From positions 32,916 through 96,915 of the forward strand of contig UREV01000006.1 in assembly GCA_900546925.1 (NCBI GenBank): a stretch of DNA of 64,000 bases. Direction: 5' to 3'. The translations under genes and the position numbers were made by a program. This document shows, piece after piece, positions 42,916-52,334 of this stretch. Within the stretch, counting starts at the first letter, position 1, and every line of letters starts with the position of its first letter. Under the pieces are notes generated by a model. It had not been told where the DNA came from. It searched no databases and worked only from the letters and a program-made list of their open reading frames with translations. This stretch comes from an uncultured Bacteroides sp. (GTDB lineage: Bacteria; Bacteroidota; Bacteroidia; Bacteroidales; UBA932).

Positions 42916-44874
42916 ATGAAACACTTCAGGACAGCTCTGCTGATTACCTGTATAGCTGCTTCTCTGGCTGCAGCGTGCACAGCAGAACCCGACAATCGCC
43001 CTGAGGAAAACTCAGGCGCAGTAAGCCAGAAGATTATTAACAATCCGACAAATGCCATTGAAGGCTCGTTGGTTATACGCTTGAAAGATGGCGAGGACAT
43101 CTCTGCCGTTTCTGCGGCGATTAAATCTGTCGGCGCTACCGCCGAGAGGTTGTTCAACCCGATTCCGGGAAAAGAAGAGCAGGAAAAGAAGCACGGCCTC
43201 GACAGATGGTTCCAGATCCGCTTCGACGGATTAGACGTCCAGACCGCAGCTGAAGCTTTCGCCTGCGAGGACGCTGTCCGCTCAGTCGAGTATGACAAGG
43301 CTATCGTAAAAGCCTCCGACGAGAAGGTCGTTCCTCTCTTTTCGGCTCAGGTCAATGCTGAAGCAGCATCTCCTGTTTCTTATAATGATCCTCTTTTCAA
43401 GAAACAGTGGTACTTATATAATAATGGAAGCAAGGCTGATTACGGAAAACAGGCCGTAGCCGGAGCTGACGTAAATGTCAGAGATGCATGGCGTGTGGCT
43501 ACAGGTGACCCATCCATCATCGTTGCGGTTTTGGATGACGGTGTAAAATATACACATCCGGACCTTGCTGCAAACATGTGGATAAATACAGGTGAAATCC
43601 CAGGCAATGGCATAGACGACGACGGCAATGGCTATATCGATGACGTTCACGGACTTAACTTCACCCTCAACAACGGCAAGGGCGGCCCTATCGACTGGAA
43701 AAGTGGTGACTCAGGCCATGGAACCCACGTGGCAGGTATCGTAGGTGCAGTGAACAATAACGGAGTCGGCATCAGCAGTATCGCAGGCGGTACCGGTAAC
43801 GGAGACGGAATCCGTATCATGGGATGCCAGATATTGTCCGGTTATTCTTCAAATGGCGCACAGTCTTACGCGAACGCTATCCGTTACGCTGCCGACAACG
43901 GCGCTTCTGTTCTTCAGTGCTCTTGGGGTGAGCCTACAGGAAAGTTCCTTTCAGATGCGCAGTATGCCAGAGGACAAACCGTTGTACTTGCAGCATTGGA
44001 ATACTTCCTCGACCCTAAGGACAGCAAGAAATATAATAGCGGTGTCATAACCGATGGTAACATCATCGTGTTCTCCGCAGGTAACGACTGGTCTCCTACG
44101 CCGGCTTACCCTGGCGCATATTACAAGTTCGTATGCGTATCATCTGTAGGGCAGGACAATCTTCCTTCTTGGTTCACAAACTATGGCCGTGGCGTAAACA
44201 TCGCTGCTCCTGGCGGAGACTCCAAATTGGGAATCACCATTTTGTCTACCCTTCCTTCTGAAGCTAAATCTGCTGCAGGTCAGGACTATGGATATATCGA
44301 GGGAACATCTCAGGCTACTCCGCAGGTTTCAAGTACAGTAGCTCTCGGCCTCTCTTATGCCAAGAAACTCGGAAAGAAATTCACACGTGACGAGTTCATT
44401 TCCATGCTTCTCACTTCTGTAGATGATTTGGACAACAGACTTACCGGAACAAAGATCGCCGGTGACAGGACCATGAATCTGGATAACTATAAGGGCAAGA
44501 TGGGAACAGGCTGCCTGGATGTATGGAAGTTCATGATGTCTATCGAGGGAACGCCTTTCACCACCGTGAAGAGCGGAGAAGACGCAAGCATTGACCTGAC
44601 CCCTTATTTCGGCGGCAACGCGGCGAACCTCACTTGGTTGGGAGTAGATATTCCGGCTGCGGAGAAAGAGGCTCTCGGCATCAGCAAGGACCCTGAATTC
44701 AAGGATGGCAAGCTCCTTATCAGGTGCGACAAGATGGGCGCAGGCAAGATTACAATTTCCGCGATTGCTGGCGGCTCTAATCTCGGTGGCGAGGAAGCTG
44801 GCGGAATGAGGATCAGCAAGACTATTTCCGTGGTTTCCAGAGGTGTAGCAAGTTCAAATGGCGGATGGCTCTAA
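42916..44874 (+). CDS. S8 subtilisin-like surface lipoprotein peptidase
   Basis: A 652-residue protein with a lipoprotein signal (lipobox AAAC, Cys21). After a prodomain-like part (about 30-145) comes the S8 domain: Asp207 (VLDDGVKYTHPDL), His268 (SGHGTHVAG), Asn390 (SAGND) and Ser465 (GTSQATPQV). Between them lies a Ca-binding-like NGIDDDGNGYIDD loop. A C-terminal beta domain ends in SSNGGWL, a motif shared with the next protein. There is no T9SS domain. ATG 42916 was chosen because it opens into the signal peptide. It heads the SusCD locus. Confidence 0.9.
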   Translation: MKHFRTALLITCIAASLAAACTAEPDNRPEENSGAVSQKIINNPTNAIEGSLVIRLKDGEDISAVSAAIKSVGATAERLFNPIPGKEEQEKKHGLDRWFQIRFDGLDVQTAAEAFACEDAVRSVEYDKAIVKASDEKVVPLFSAQVNAEAASPVSYNDPLFKKQWYLYNNGSKADYGKQAVAGADVNVRDAWRVATGDPSIIVAVLDDGVKYTHPDLAANMWINTGEIPGNGIDDDGNGYIDDVHGLNFTLNNGKGGPIDWKSGDSGHGTHVAGIVGAVNNNGVGISSIAGGTGNGDGIRIMGCQILSGYSSNGAQSYANAIRYAADNGASVLQCSWGEPTGKFLSDAQYARGQTVVLAALEYFLDPKDSKKYNSGVITDGNIIVFSAGNDWSPTPAYPGAYYKFVCVSSVGQDNLPSWFTNYGRGVNIAAPGGDSKLGITILSTLPSEAKSAAGQDYGYIEGTSQATPQVSSTVALGLSYAKKLGKKFTRDEFISMLLTSVDDLDNRLTGTKIAGDRTMNLDNYKGKMGTGCLDVWKFMMSIEGTPFTTVKSGEDASIDLTPYFGGNAANLTWLGVDIPAAEKEALGISKDPEFKDGKLLIRCDKMGAGKITISAIAGGSNLGGEEAGGMRISKTISVVSRGVASSNGGWL

Positions 44875-44878
44875 TAGA

Positions 44879-45322
44879 ATGAAAGATATGAAGAAAATAT
44901 TGGTTTTTATATCCGCAATTCTGCTGTTCGCGGCTTGCGGTAAAAGTAATCCTGATGTCAATGTAGAAGGTTCATGGCATCTTACTGAAATAAGTTCACT
45001 TAAGGGTGACGTGGTGGACGTATGGATCAGTTTCACTGGTAACGAGTTCAGTATCTGGCAGAAAGGTTCTGCTGAGGACAGATATTCGAAATTCAACGGA
45101 CAGTTCTCTGTAAACGGGGACAAGATTTCCGGAAAATATGCAGACGGTTCGTCTTGGGGTGATACTTACAAGGCTGAAAAATCAGGCGACGGAAAGACAT
45201 TGACCTTAACCGCCGGCAGCGGAGAGGTTTCGACTTATACGAAGGCGGAGGTTCCGACGACAGTAACATCTAACACTTACAGCACGAAGGCTGACGGTAC
45301 TTCAGCCGGGCGCTGGCTATAA
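44879..45322 (+). CDS. Lipocalin-like lipoprotein with C-terminal GRWL motif
   Basis: A 147-residue lipoprotein (lipobox FAAC; start MKDMKKILVF, or Met4). The mature part has the GSWHLTEISSLKGD start and repeated strands of a small lipocalin-like barrel common among Bacteroidota lipoproteins. The C-terminus TSAGRWL echoes the SSNGGWL of the preceding protease. It starts 4 bases after that protease and 21 bases before susC, so it is part of the same operon. Function unknown. Confidence 0.72.
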   Translation: MKDMKKILVFISAILLFAACGKSNPDVNVEGSWHLTEISSLKGDVVDVWISFTGNEFSIWQKGSAEDRYSKFNGQFSVNGDKISGKYADGSSWGDTYKAEKSGDGKTLTLTAGSGEVSTYTKAEVPTTVTSNTYSTKADGTSAGRWL

Positions 45323-45343
45323 TTTTCGACAATAATTCACAAA

Positions 45344-48316
45344 ATGCAAAAAATCAAGTTATTCCTTTCAGTGGCTGCAGCGCTGGTATTCGCAGGGCAG
45401 ATTGCGGCTCAGAACAAGGTAACAGGTATCGTGACGGACATGACCAACGAGCCTGTTCCGGGAGCAGCTGTCTTGGTTTCCGGCAAGGATACCGGAACTT
45501 CCACAAATGAGAATGGTGAGTTCTCTGTGGCAGCAGCTCCATCCGACACTCTGATTGTGGACATTATCGGATATGTGTCCCAGAGAATTCCAGTGGACGG
45601 AAGATCCACTATTTTGGTAAAGTTGGCAGATGATACCCAGCAGATCGAGGCTACCGTCGTTATCGGTTACGGTTCAGCACAGAAAATCGGTAACATCGTA
45701 GGTTCCGTAAAGACTGTGTCTGCCGGAGATATCGTGGAGAGGCCTTCAGCAAATATCGGTGATGCGCTCCAGGGAAAGGTAGCCGGACTTCAGATTTTCA
45801 ACACTTCAGGTGAGCCGAACAGTAATGTATCAGTCAGACTTAGAGGTGAATCTTCGCTTTCTCTCTCTAACGAGCCTATGTACATTATGGATGGCGTGCC
45901 TGTAAGTTCTTCGGTTTTCTCAAGCATTAACCCTCAGGATATCGAGAATATTTCCATTCTCAAGGATGCGTCTTCTACCGCTATCTATGGTTCCCGTGCT
46001 GCCAACGGTGTTATTTTCATCACCACAAAGCAGGGAAAGAAAGGCGAGAAGCCGACATTGGCAGTGAGAGCACAGTATGGTGTTTCCATGCTTACCAACT
46101 ATAACATGGACATGATGAACTCCAAGGAGCTCATCCAGTTCGAGGAGATGTGCCAGCCTTCACTTAAGAATGATGTCGCTTATCAGGCCAGAAAGGCGTT
46201 CATTCTCGGAAACAACTTGAACTACGACTGGACAAGTTATCTTTTCGACGATGCGGCTCCTATGCTTCAGGCCGATGCTTCTCTCAGAGGTGCTACTGAA
46301 AATACAAACTACTATGTATCACTCGGTTATTACTCAGAGAACGGTACATTCAAGGTAAACTCAGGTACCGACAGATTCAACTTCAGGACAAACATTGACA
46401 CAAAGATAGCAAAGTGGGCCAAATTCGGCGCGAACATCGCGATCTCTTACTCGAAGTCCAAGACCACCACTACAGGATGGTACAAACAGACCCCTATCGT
46501 ACAGGCATTGACCAACCTCCCTTACAGAACCCCTTACGAGATTCTCTACAACGAGGACGGCACTATCTCTTACGGCGACCGCTATGAGACCTATCCTTGG
46601 GATCAGATGCCTGACCTTATCGAGTATTATAACAAGAACACCAACGACCGCCAGAATGTCAACATCACTGGCCAGACCTATATTCTCCTTACTCCTTTCA
46701 AGGGATTGAATATCAGGGCCAGACAGTCAGTGGACGGTTTCGATTATACCGGTGAGGCCATCTACAAGCCTTCTTATACCCCGGGAACCAACAGAGGTAC
46801 TAACGTACAGGGTTTCCAGAGATACTATCAGCTTATTTCCACCAATACAGCTGAGTACAAGACCGCATTCAAGGGTGGTCACAACCTGACTCTCCTCCTC
46901 GGTCACGAGTCTATCCTCAAGCATCAGAAGACTCTCAGTGCCACTGGTACAGGTCTTACTGACGACCGTCTCACACAGTTCGGTTCTACAACTACCGTAA
47001 CTTCTTGGGATGGAGGCGATTCTGAGTGTACGTTCAACTCTTTCTTCTTCAACGTGAACTACGACTTCAATGACAAGTACTTCCTCGACGCTTCAGTCCG
47101 TACTGACGGTTCATCACTCTTCGGTGCAAACCACAGATATGCTACATTCTACTCTGTAGGTGCCATGTGGAAGATGAAGAACGAGTCTTGGCTCCAGAAT
47201 GTATCTTGGTTGGATGACTTGAACTTGAACGTCAGCTACGGTACCACCGGTAACTCCGGTCTCGGCAGCTGGTATGCTTCTTACGGTCTCGTATCTTCAG
47301 GTGCCACATACAATGGCCAGGATGGTTGGGGTATCACTCAGGTGAAGAACCCGGACCTCACATGGGAGACTGTAGGAACTCTTAACGTAAGACTCGCAGG
47401 ACGTGTATTCGACAGAGTTTCATTCGATTTGCAGTACTATGACAAGTCATCTTGGAACCTCCTCATGAGCGTGCCATTCTCTGCTACCACAGGACATGGC
47501 AGCGGTTTCGACAACATCGCAGCGATGAACAACCACGGTTTCGATCTCGAACTCGATATCGACCTTATCCATACACGTAACTTCTACTGGGGTATCAGCG
47601 GTAACGTAAACTACAACAAGAACGAAATCACCAAGCTTTACAGAAACTTGGATGAACTTTCATTCCCTCTCAAGAGCCTCAAGTATCAGGTAGGCAAGCC
47701 TTCTTCTCTCATCTTCACACAGATTCGTGCAGGTGTAGACCCGAGGGATGGTGCTCCGATGTGGTATGACCTCAACGGCAACCTCACTAAGACCTATTCT
47801 GATGACATTATGCAGTTCTGGGAAGGTCATGATACCAACTCTCCTTGGTCAGGCGGTTTCAGCACCAACCTTTCTTGGAATGGATTCGGACTTAATGCTG
47901 ACTTCTCTTGGATCGGCGAGCGCTGGATCTTCATCGACGAGAGATATTATACCATGAACGCTACCGACATGCTCCTCAGAAGTAACTTCGAAAAGAAGAT
48001 GCTTGACATCTGGACAACACCGGGGCAGGTGACTGATATTCCTAAGTATGGAACACCTTACAGACACGATTCTTCCCGTTTCTCCAACGCATCTTTCATC
48101 CGTCTGAAGAACTTGTCGCTATCATACAGCCTTCCTAAGAAATGGCTTGAAAAGACAAAGGCCATCAGCAATGCCAAGATTTATCTTACAGGACGTAACC
48201 TTCTTACTATCACGGACTTCGAAGGATACGACCCAGAGGTTGGATACGGCAACGCGACTAGCGGTATGTACCCTAACTCAAGACAATTTGTGATCGGAGC
48301 TGAAATCGTATTCTAA
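45344..48316 (+). CDS. SusC/RagA family TonB-dependent outer-membrane transporter
   Basis: A 990-residue outer-membrane protein. It has a signal peptide (about 1-22), a carboxypeptidase-D-like regulatory domain (about 24-98; GIVTDMTNEPVPGAAVLV), a TonB-box-like ATVVIGYG, a plug domain with GVPVSSSVFSSINPQDIENISILKDASSTAIYGSRAANGVI, and a C-terminal 22-strand barrel ending EIVF. It is partnered by the adjacent SusD. Codons are those of a highly expressed gene. No glycosidase lies nearby, so the substrate is more likely a peptide than a glycan; this is inference from the protease neighbour. Confidence 0.96.
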   Translation: MQKIKLFLSVAAALVFAGQIAAQNKVTGIVTDMTNEPVPGAAVLVSGKDTGTSTNENGEFSVAAAPSDTLIVDIIGYVSQRIPVDGRSTILVKLADDTQQIEATVVIGYGSAQKIGNIVGSVKTVSAGDIVERPSANIGDALQGKVAGLQIFNTSGEPNSNVSVRLRGESSLSLSNEPMYIMDGVPVSSSVFSSINPQDIENISILKDASSTAIYGSRAANGVIFITTKQGKKGEKPTLAVRAQYGVSMLTNYNMDMMNSKELIQFEEMCQPSLKNDVAYQARKAFILGNNLNYDWTSYLFDDAAPMLQADASLRGATENTNYYVSLGYYSENGTFKVNSGTDRFNFRTNIDTKIAKWAKFGANIAISYSKSKTTTTGWYKQTPIVQALTNLPYRTPYEILYNEDGTISYGDRYETYPWDQMPDLIEYYNKNTNDRQNVNITGQTYILLTPFKGLNIRARQSVDGFDYTGEAIYKPSYTPGTNRGTNVQGFQRYYQLISTNTAEYKTAFKGGHNLTLLLGHESILKHQKTLSATGTGLTDDRLTQFGSTTTVTSWDGGDSECTFNSFFFNVNYDFNDKYFLDASVRTDGSSLFGANHRYATFYSVGAMWKMKNESWLQNVSWLDDLNLNVSYGTTGNSGLGSWYASYGLVSSGATYNGQDGWGITQVKNPDLTWETVGTLNVRLAGRVFDRVSFDLQYYDKSSWNLLMSVPFSATTGHGSGFDNIAAMNNHGFDLELDIDLIHTRNFYWGISGNVNYNKNEITKLYRNLDELSFPLKSLKYQVGKPSSLIFTQIRAGVDPRDGAPMWYDLNGNLTKTYSDDIMQFWEGHDTNSPWSGGFSTNLSWNGFGLNADFSWIGERWIFIDERYYTMNATDMLLRSNFEKKMLDIWTTPGQVTDIPKYGTPYRHDSSRFSNASFIRLKNLSLSYSLPKKWLEKTKAISNAKIYLTGRNLLTITDFEGYDPEVGYGNATSGMYPNSRQFVIGAEIVF

Positions 48317-48330
48317 TGGAGGACAAGACA

Positions 48331-49842
48331 ATGAAGAATAAATTAATGATATTGGCCGCAACTTTTTTGGCAGCGGCATGCAGCCTCGATAAAGTGCCTG
48401 GTGATTCTATCCACACAGATGAATCCATCCAGAGCATCGAGGATTGCAACAAATTCCTTATCGGACAGTACAGCGGATTGAAGTACGTCACCACCGGAGC
48501 TTACATCTACGCAACAGAGCTTCAGACAGACCTCTTCCACGCTGTAAAGAACTTCGGTAACTTCGATGGTGATTTCTATCACTATTCAGTAACCGCATCC
48601 AACGACCTCGCAGAAGAGGCTTGGTACGGAGCATATCATAGCATCGCCAACATCAACTTTCTTATCGAAGGCATCCGGAAAATTCAGAAGGCAGGTAACA
48701 TCACAGACGATGAGAATGCTACACTGAACGAGTATTATGGTGAAGCTTGCTTCTTCAGATCATACTACTATTGGATGTTGGCTCAGTACTACTGCGACGC
48801 ATATGAGACATCTACGGCTTCCACATCTATGGGCGTACCTGTAGTTCTGAAATATGCACCTACAGGAAACTCTGAGAACTATCCTTCACGCGGAACACTT
48901 CAGCAGACCTACGACCAGATCCTCGCTGACTTGGAAGAAGCAGAGAAGTTCGTCACCAGAAAAGGCGTAAGCCAGTCTTCAAGCATCACCACCGACGTGA
49001 TTACAGCATTCAAAGCGAGAGTAGCTCTCGGCATGAAGGATTACGACACAGCACGCATCGCGGCAGAGGCTGTGATCGCGACCAAGAAGTACACCCTCGT
49101 ATCTAATGCCACTACTTATGCAGAGGGATGGATAAACGATAACCTTTCCGAGACCATCTTCCAACTCGCGATGATTAACTCTACGGAAGTCGGAAATGCT
49201 TATAGCTACTTCTTGTATAACTCATCAGGTATCGAAGGTCGTGACAACCCTCAGTACATTCCTGAGGACTGGGTTCTCGACCTCTACGATAAGAACAAGG
49301 ACATCAGATATGCAGCTTATTTCGATGAAAGAACCGTTACCACTCCTGTAGTAGGCAAGATGACTCTCCTCATCAAATACCCTGGCAACCCTAAGCTCTA
49401 TACCAAGGTTACCAACTACTGCAACATGCCTAAGGTATTCAGAGCTTCAGAGATGTACTTAATCGCTGCAGAGGCTGAATACCTCAGCCCTAACGGCTCT
49501 ATCGCCAAGGCCAACAGCTACCTCAACGATCTCAGAAAGGCCCGTATCAAGGGCTGGTCAGAAAAGACCTACGCTGGGGAGGCTCTCATGAGCGAAATCC
49601 GCAACGAGCGCGTGAAGGAGTTGTTCTGCGAAGGATTCAGACTCTCTGACCTCAAGAGATGGCACTTAGGATTCACCAGAAGCGAAGGACAGGATCCTTC
49701 ACTCATCATGCAAGGTGAAAACTATGCTACCTGCACAAGACCTGCAGACGACCCTCAGTTCTTGTGGCCTATCCCGACTTCAGAGTTGGAGGCAAATCCC
49801 AACATGAAAGACCAGCAGAACCCTGGATATAAGATGGATTAA
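48331..49842 (+). CDS. SusD/RagB family nutrient-binding lipoprotein
   Basis: A 503-residue surface lipoprotein (lipobox AAAC, then SLDKVPGDS with its acidic export-type residues). It has the SusD TPR framework: SIEDCNKFLIGQYSG, EEAWYGAYHSIANINFLI and FRSYYYWMLAQYY early on, and LRKARIKGWSE, RNERVKELFCEGFRLSDLKRW and ending DQQNPGYKMD. ATG 48316 overlaps the susC stop, but ATG 48331 has GGAGG eight bases upstream and was chosen. It forms a lid over SusC. Confidence 0.95.
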   Translation: MKNKLMILAATFLAAACSLDKVPGDSIHTDESIQSIEDCNKFLIGQYSGLKYVTTGAYIYATELQTDLFHAVKNFGNFDGDFYHYSVTASNDLAEEAWYGAYHSIANINFLIEGIRKIQKAGNITDDENATLNEYYGEACFFRSYYYWMLAQYYCDAYETSTASTSMGVPVVLKYAPTGNSENYPSRGTLQQTYDQILADLEEAEKFVTRKGVSQSSSITTDVITAFKARVALGMKDYDTARIAAEAVIATKKYTLVSNATTYAEGWINDNLSETIFQLAMINSTEVGNAYSYFLYNSSGIEGRDNPQYIPEDWVLDLYDKNKDIRYAAYFDERTVTTPVVGKMTLLIKYPGNPKLYTKVTNYCNMPKVFRASEMYLIAAEAEYLSPNGSIAKANSYLNDLRKARIKGWSEKTYAGEALMSEIRNERVKELFCEGFRLSDLKRWHLGFTRSEGQDPSLIMQGENYATCTRPADDPQFLWPIPTSELEANPNMKDQQNPGYKMD

Positions 49843-49851
49843 TACAACAAC

Positions 49852-50865
49852 ATGAAAAACATCAGATTAAACATATTCGCAGGACTTGCTGCCTTAATGG
49901 CATTGGCCTCCTGCACATCAGAAAACGGCGCAGGTGATGCTGTGATCGGATTTGGCGAAGCTGAGTACACATTCAGCGAAGACCAGTCCGGAACCAACGG
50001 CTACGTCCGCCTGCCTCTCACCATCACCGGTGAGCCTAAGAGCTACCCTATCACCTTCAGCGTAGAGGCTGTCATGATTTCCGACGGCACGAAGGCTGAC
50101 GAAGGCGAGACCACTGAAAACGCCCTCGACAATTTGGTGATTTTCACCCAGACTGAAGGTCTCAAATACAATGGCGACCCGAAATCCCCTGCCTGCATCG
50201 AGATGTATATTGTCAATGATACTGAGCTTAACGGCACACGTAAGTTCGCCCTTACTATCAAAAACGTGAAAGGTGCAGAAGTAGGTAACGCATCTACCGT
50301 CATCAACATCGAAGATGACGATAACCCTGCATACCTGAACCTCGTAGGTGAATGGACTTTGACAGCATACGGATTGATTTCAGAAAAGGAAGAGTCATTC
50401 GATGTAACTATCACAGAAGGCTTTACAGATGCTGAGATAGCAGCCAACAGAGAGGAATGCAGACTTCGTTGCTGGGGCTTCGCTGGTGAGAAGGGTGTTT
50501 ATCCTAACGCCAATCGTCAGCATCAGGCAGAATGGTATCTGAAGTGTTACAAGACCTCCAACGATATCAACATCATGATCGGAAACGTGATGACTACCGA
50601 AGCCAAATTCGAAGTAGGTACTCCTTATTTACATTACGCAACTATCGCGGTCAGCCAGATTCCTGTCGGAACCGGCGAGATTTCTTTCGATAGTGAATCT
50701 CTCGGAATCAGCGGTTTGTGGTATGAGGACTATAACAAGATCACATTTACTCCAAACGCAGGATTCGGTGCGATAATCGCCGGCAACAACACAGGTACCG
50801 ATTATAGCATCACAGGATATTTCATGGGTGATATCTACTACAATATCGTCATGACCAGAAAATAA
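49852..50865 (+). CDS. SusCD-associated surface lipoprotein (Calx-beta-like)
   Basis: A 337-residue lipoprotein (lipobox LASC). The N-terminal part (about 30-155) has the FGEAEYTFSEDQSGTNGYVRLPLTITG and VINIEDDDNPAY pattern of Calx-beta-like domains. The C-terminal half has lipocalin-like strands (LVGEWTLTAYGLI, YNKITFTPNAGFG). Position after susD suggests a surface ligand-binding accessory, as in many Sus-like loci. No enzyme motif is visible. It is 9 bases after susD and shares one base with the next gene. Confidence 0.75.
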   Translation: MKNIRLNIFAGLAALMALASCTSENGAGDAVIGFGEAEYTFSEDQSGTNGYVRLPLTITGEPKSYPITFSVEAVMISDGTKADEGETTENALDNLVIFTQTEGLKYNGDPKSPACIEMYIVNDTELNGTRKFALTIKNVKGAEVGNASTVINIEDDDNPAYLNLVGEWTLTAYGLISEKEESFDVTITEGFTDAEIAANREECRLRCWGFAGEKGVYPNANRQHQAEWYLKCYKTSNDINIMIGNVMTTEAKFEVGTPYLHYATIAVSQIPVGTGEISFDSESLGISGLWYEDYNKITFTPNAGFGAIIAGNNTGTDYSITGYFMGDIYYNIVMTRK

Positions 50866-51827
50866 TGAAGACAATGAAAATATTCAGACATATCATTTCA
50901 GGACTTGGGCTTGCGGCATTGCTTGCAGGCTCACTCCTGACAAGTTCTTGTGACAAGAGCCACGAATTGAGCAACGACAACAAGAATAAGCCGCGTCCTA
51001 CTATTCAGGCGCAGACCATGAAGACAGATCTCCATGACTTCACTATCGCTCTTCTGCCTTCATCAGACAGCAAGTACTACGGATGCGTTATCCTTGCAGG
51101 TTCTGACAACCCGGTTCCTACTGCATTTGATCTCGTAACCGGTAACGTAACAAGCGAGAATTTGCTTAAAAAGCAGCTTTACGACCTCAGCACAGAGTCT
51201 GCACCATCTATCAAGACACAGTGCACATTCAGCGAGGATTATCAGGTTTTTTCTGCAAGTATTAACGAGAATGGACTTCTCAGTAAAGTGGACCAACTGG
51301 ATATCCACATCGATGATGCCAGTCCAAGCACCACAATTAAGGAAGGTGTTTACAAGTTGAATACAGGTAAGTATAGCGATGTCATCAACCCTCGCGCCGG
51401 CGAGTCATTCGACGTCAAGATCAAGCGTATGGCAGGCGGCGCAGGCAAGTATATTCTCTACGCAAACTGGTTCAATATCGCGGATGAGGGTCTCGTATGT
51501 CCTCCATACCTCGTAGGTACTGTGGATTATGAGGCTAAAGAGATTATCTTCGACGGTACCCGTGTAAATTCCGAAGGTGTACTGCAGGAAGAAAGCGGTT
51601 TCGGCGCCATGTTCCTGGATTACGACGCTACAAGCCGTTTCGCATTCTGGGGCGGCGGTGATGAGGGTAAGGATCCTATCACTATCTCATTCGGTGATTC
51701 CGGCTACCTGCTTACCATCTCTAAATTCTATGTAACTATCAGTGACAAAGATAGCGGAATCACTAAGGCTATCTATGATGGAACAAATGGTCAAGGAAAC
51801 GAGACATTCACATTCGTAAGAGAGTAA
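50865..51827 (+). CDS. Surface lipoprotein of the SusCD locus
   Basis: A 320-residue lipoprotein (lipobox LTSSC). The mature part is beta-rich with no motif I recognise: an N-terminal part (about 45-145) resembling a fibronectin-like fold, then a C-terminal domain with FDVKIKRMAGGAGKYILYANWF. The start codon overlaps the previous stop (TAATG); Met4 is an alternative. It is last in the locus, before the terminator at 51849-51892. Probably a ligand-binding accessory. Confidence 0.7.
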   Translation: MKTMKIFRHIISGLGLAALLAGSLLTSSCDKSHELSNDNKNKPRPTIQAQTMKTDLHDFTIALLPSSDSKYYGCVILAGSDNPVPTAFDLVTGNVTSENLLKKQLYDLSTESAPSIKTQCTFSEDYQVFSASINENGLLSKVDQLDIHIDDASPSTTIKEGVYKLNTGKYSDVINPRAGESFDVKIKRMAGGAGKYILYANWFNIADEGLVCPPYLVGTVDYEAKEIIFDGTRVNSEGVLQEESGFGAMFLDYDATSRFAFWGGGDEGKDPITISFGDSGYLLTISKFYVTISDKDSGITKAIYDGTNGQGNETFTFVRE

Positions 51828-51848
51828 TCTGACGATATGTTTTTTAAT

Positions 51849-51892
51849 AGCGGATCCGGTCTTTAGATGATGAAAACCGAATCCGCTTTTTT
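51849..51892 (+). terminator. Terminator of the S8-SusCD locus
   Basis: AGCGGATCCGGT (51849-51860) pairs with ACCGAATCCGCT (51876-51887), with one mismatch, followed by a T-run. Confidence 0.8.
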
Positions 51893-51920
51893 GTACTTTT
51901 AAAGAAAATAACTACCTTTG
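51890..51920 (+). promoter_or_regulatory. Promoter of tRNA-Ser
   Basis: TTTG (51890-51893), 19 bases, TACCTTTG (51913-51920), 27 bases before the tRNA. It overlaps the end of the upstream terminator. Confidence 0.8.
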
Positions 51921-51947
51921 TAATCCGCTGTTAAAGCAGCGATAATT

Positions 51948-52035
51948 GGAGAGGTGCTCGAGTGGCTGAAGAGGCACGCCTGGAAAGCGTGTATACCCCT
52001 AAAGGGTATCACGAGTTCGAATCTCGTTCTCTCCG
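51948..52035 (+). tRNA. tRNA-Ser (anticodon GGA)
   Basis: An 88-base tRNA. The acceptor arm GGAGAGG pairs with TCTCTCC, discriminator G. The anticodon stem-loop CACGC-CTGGAAA-GCGTG shows GGA, reading UCC and UCU. The long variable arm (TATACCCC...GGGTAT) is typical of serine tRNAs, and the T-arm has GTTCGAATC. CCA is not encoded. Confidence 0.95.
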
Positions 52036-52081
52036 CAAACATAGTGAAGCTCGGCGCATAGCGCCGCAACAGACAAGTAAA

Positions 52082-52118
52082 GAAGAAAGCCGTCATCTTA
52101 TCGATGATGGCTTTCTTC
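52082..52118. terminator. Bidirectional terminator between tRNA-Ser and rubredoxin
   Basis: A 16-bp stem, GAAGAAAGCCGTCATC with GATGATGGCTTTCTTC, with one wobble and a 5-base loop. Confidence 0.8.
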
Positions 52119-52148
52119 GAAAAATACTTTGGACAATAATAGTCCAAT

Positions 52149-52328
52149 CTACTCCTCCGGATACTCCGCGAACTCAGACTTGGAAGCTCCGCATACAGGA
52201 CATTTCCATGAAGATGGGATATCCTCGAATGGAGTTCCCGGCTTTATTCCGCTGTCCGGGTCGCCTTCTGCAGGGTCATAGATCCAACCACAGCGAAGGC
52301 ATTCATACTTTGCAGTTTTAGAACCCAT
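52149..52328 (-). CDS. Rubredoxin
   Basis: A 59-residue protein. Two CxxC knuckles, [15 protein letters not shown] and [11 protein letters not shown], bind a single iron; it carries electrons in the cytoplasm, often for oxidative-stress reductases. The sequence also has the family's [15 protein letters not shown] core. It is six bases beyond the start of nothing else: the upstream small protein ends at 52335, so the two may be co-transcribed. Confidence 0.95.
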   Translation of the reverse strand: MGSKTAKYECLRCGWIYDPAEGDPDSGIKPGTPFEDIPSSWKCPVCGASKSEFAEYPEE

Positions 52329-52334
52329 AATTAA

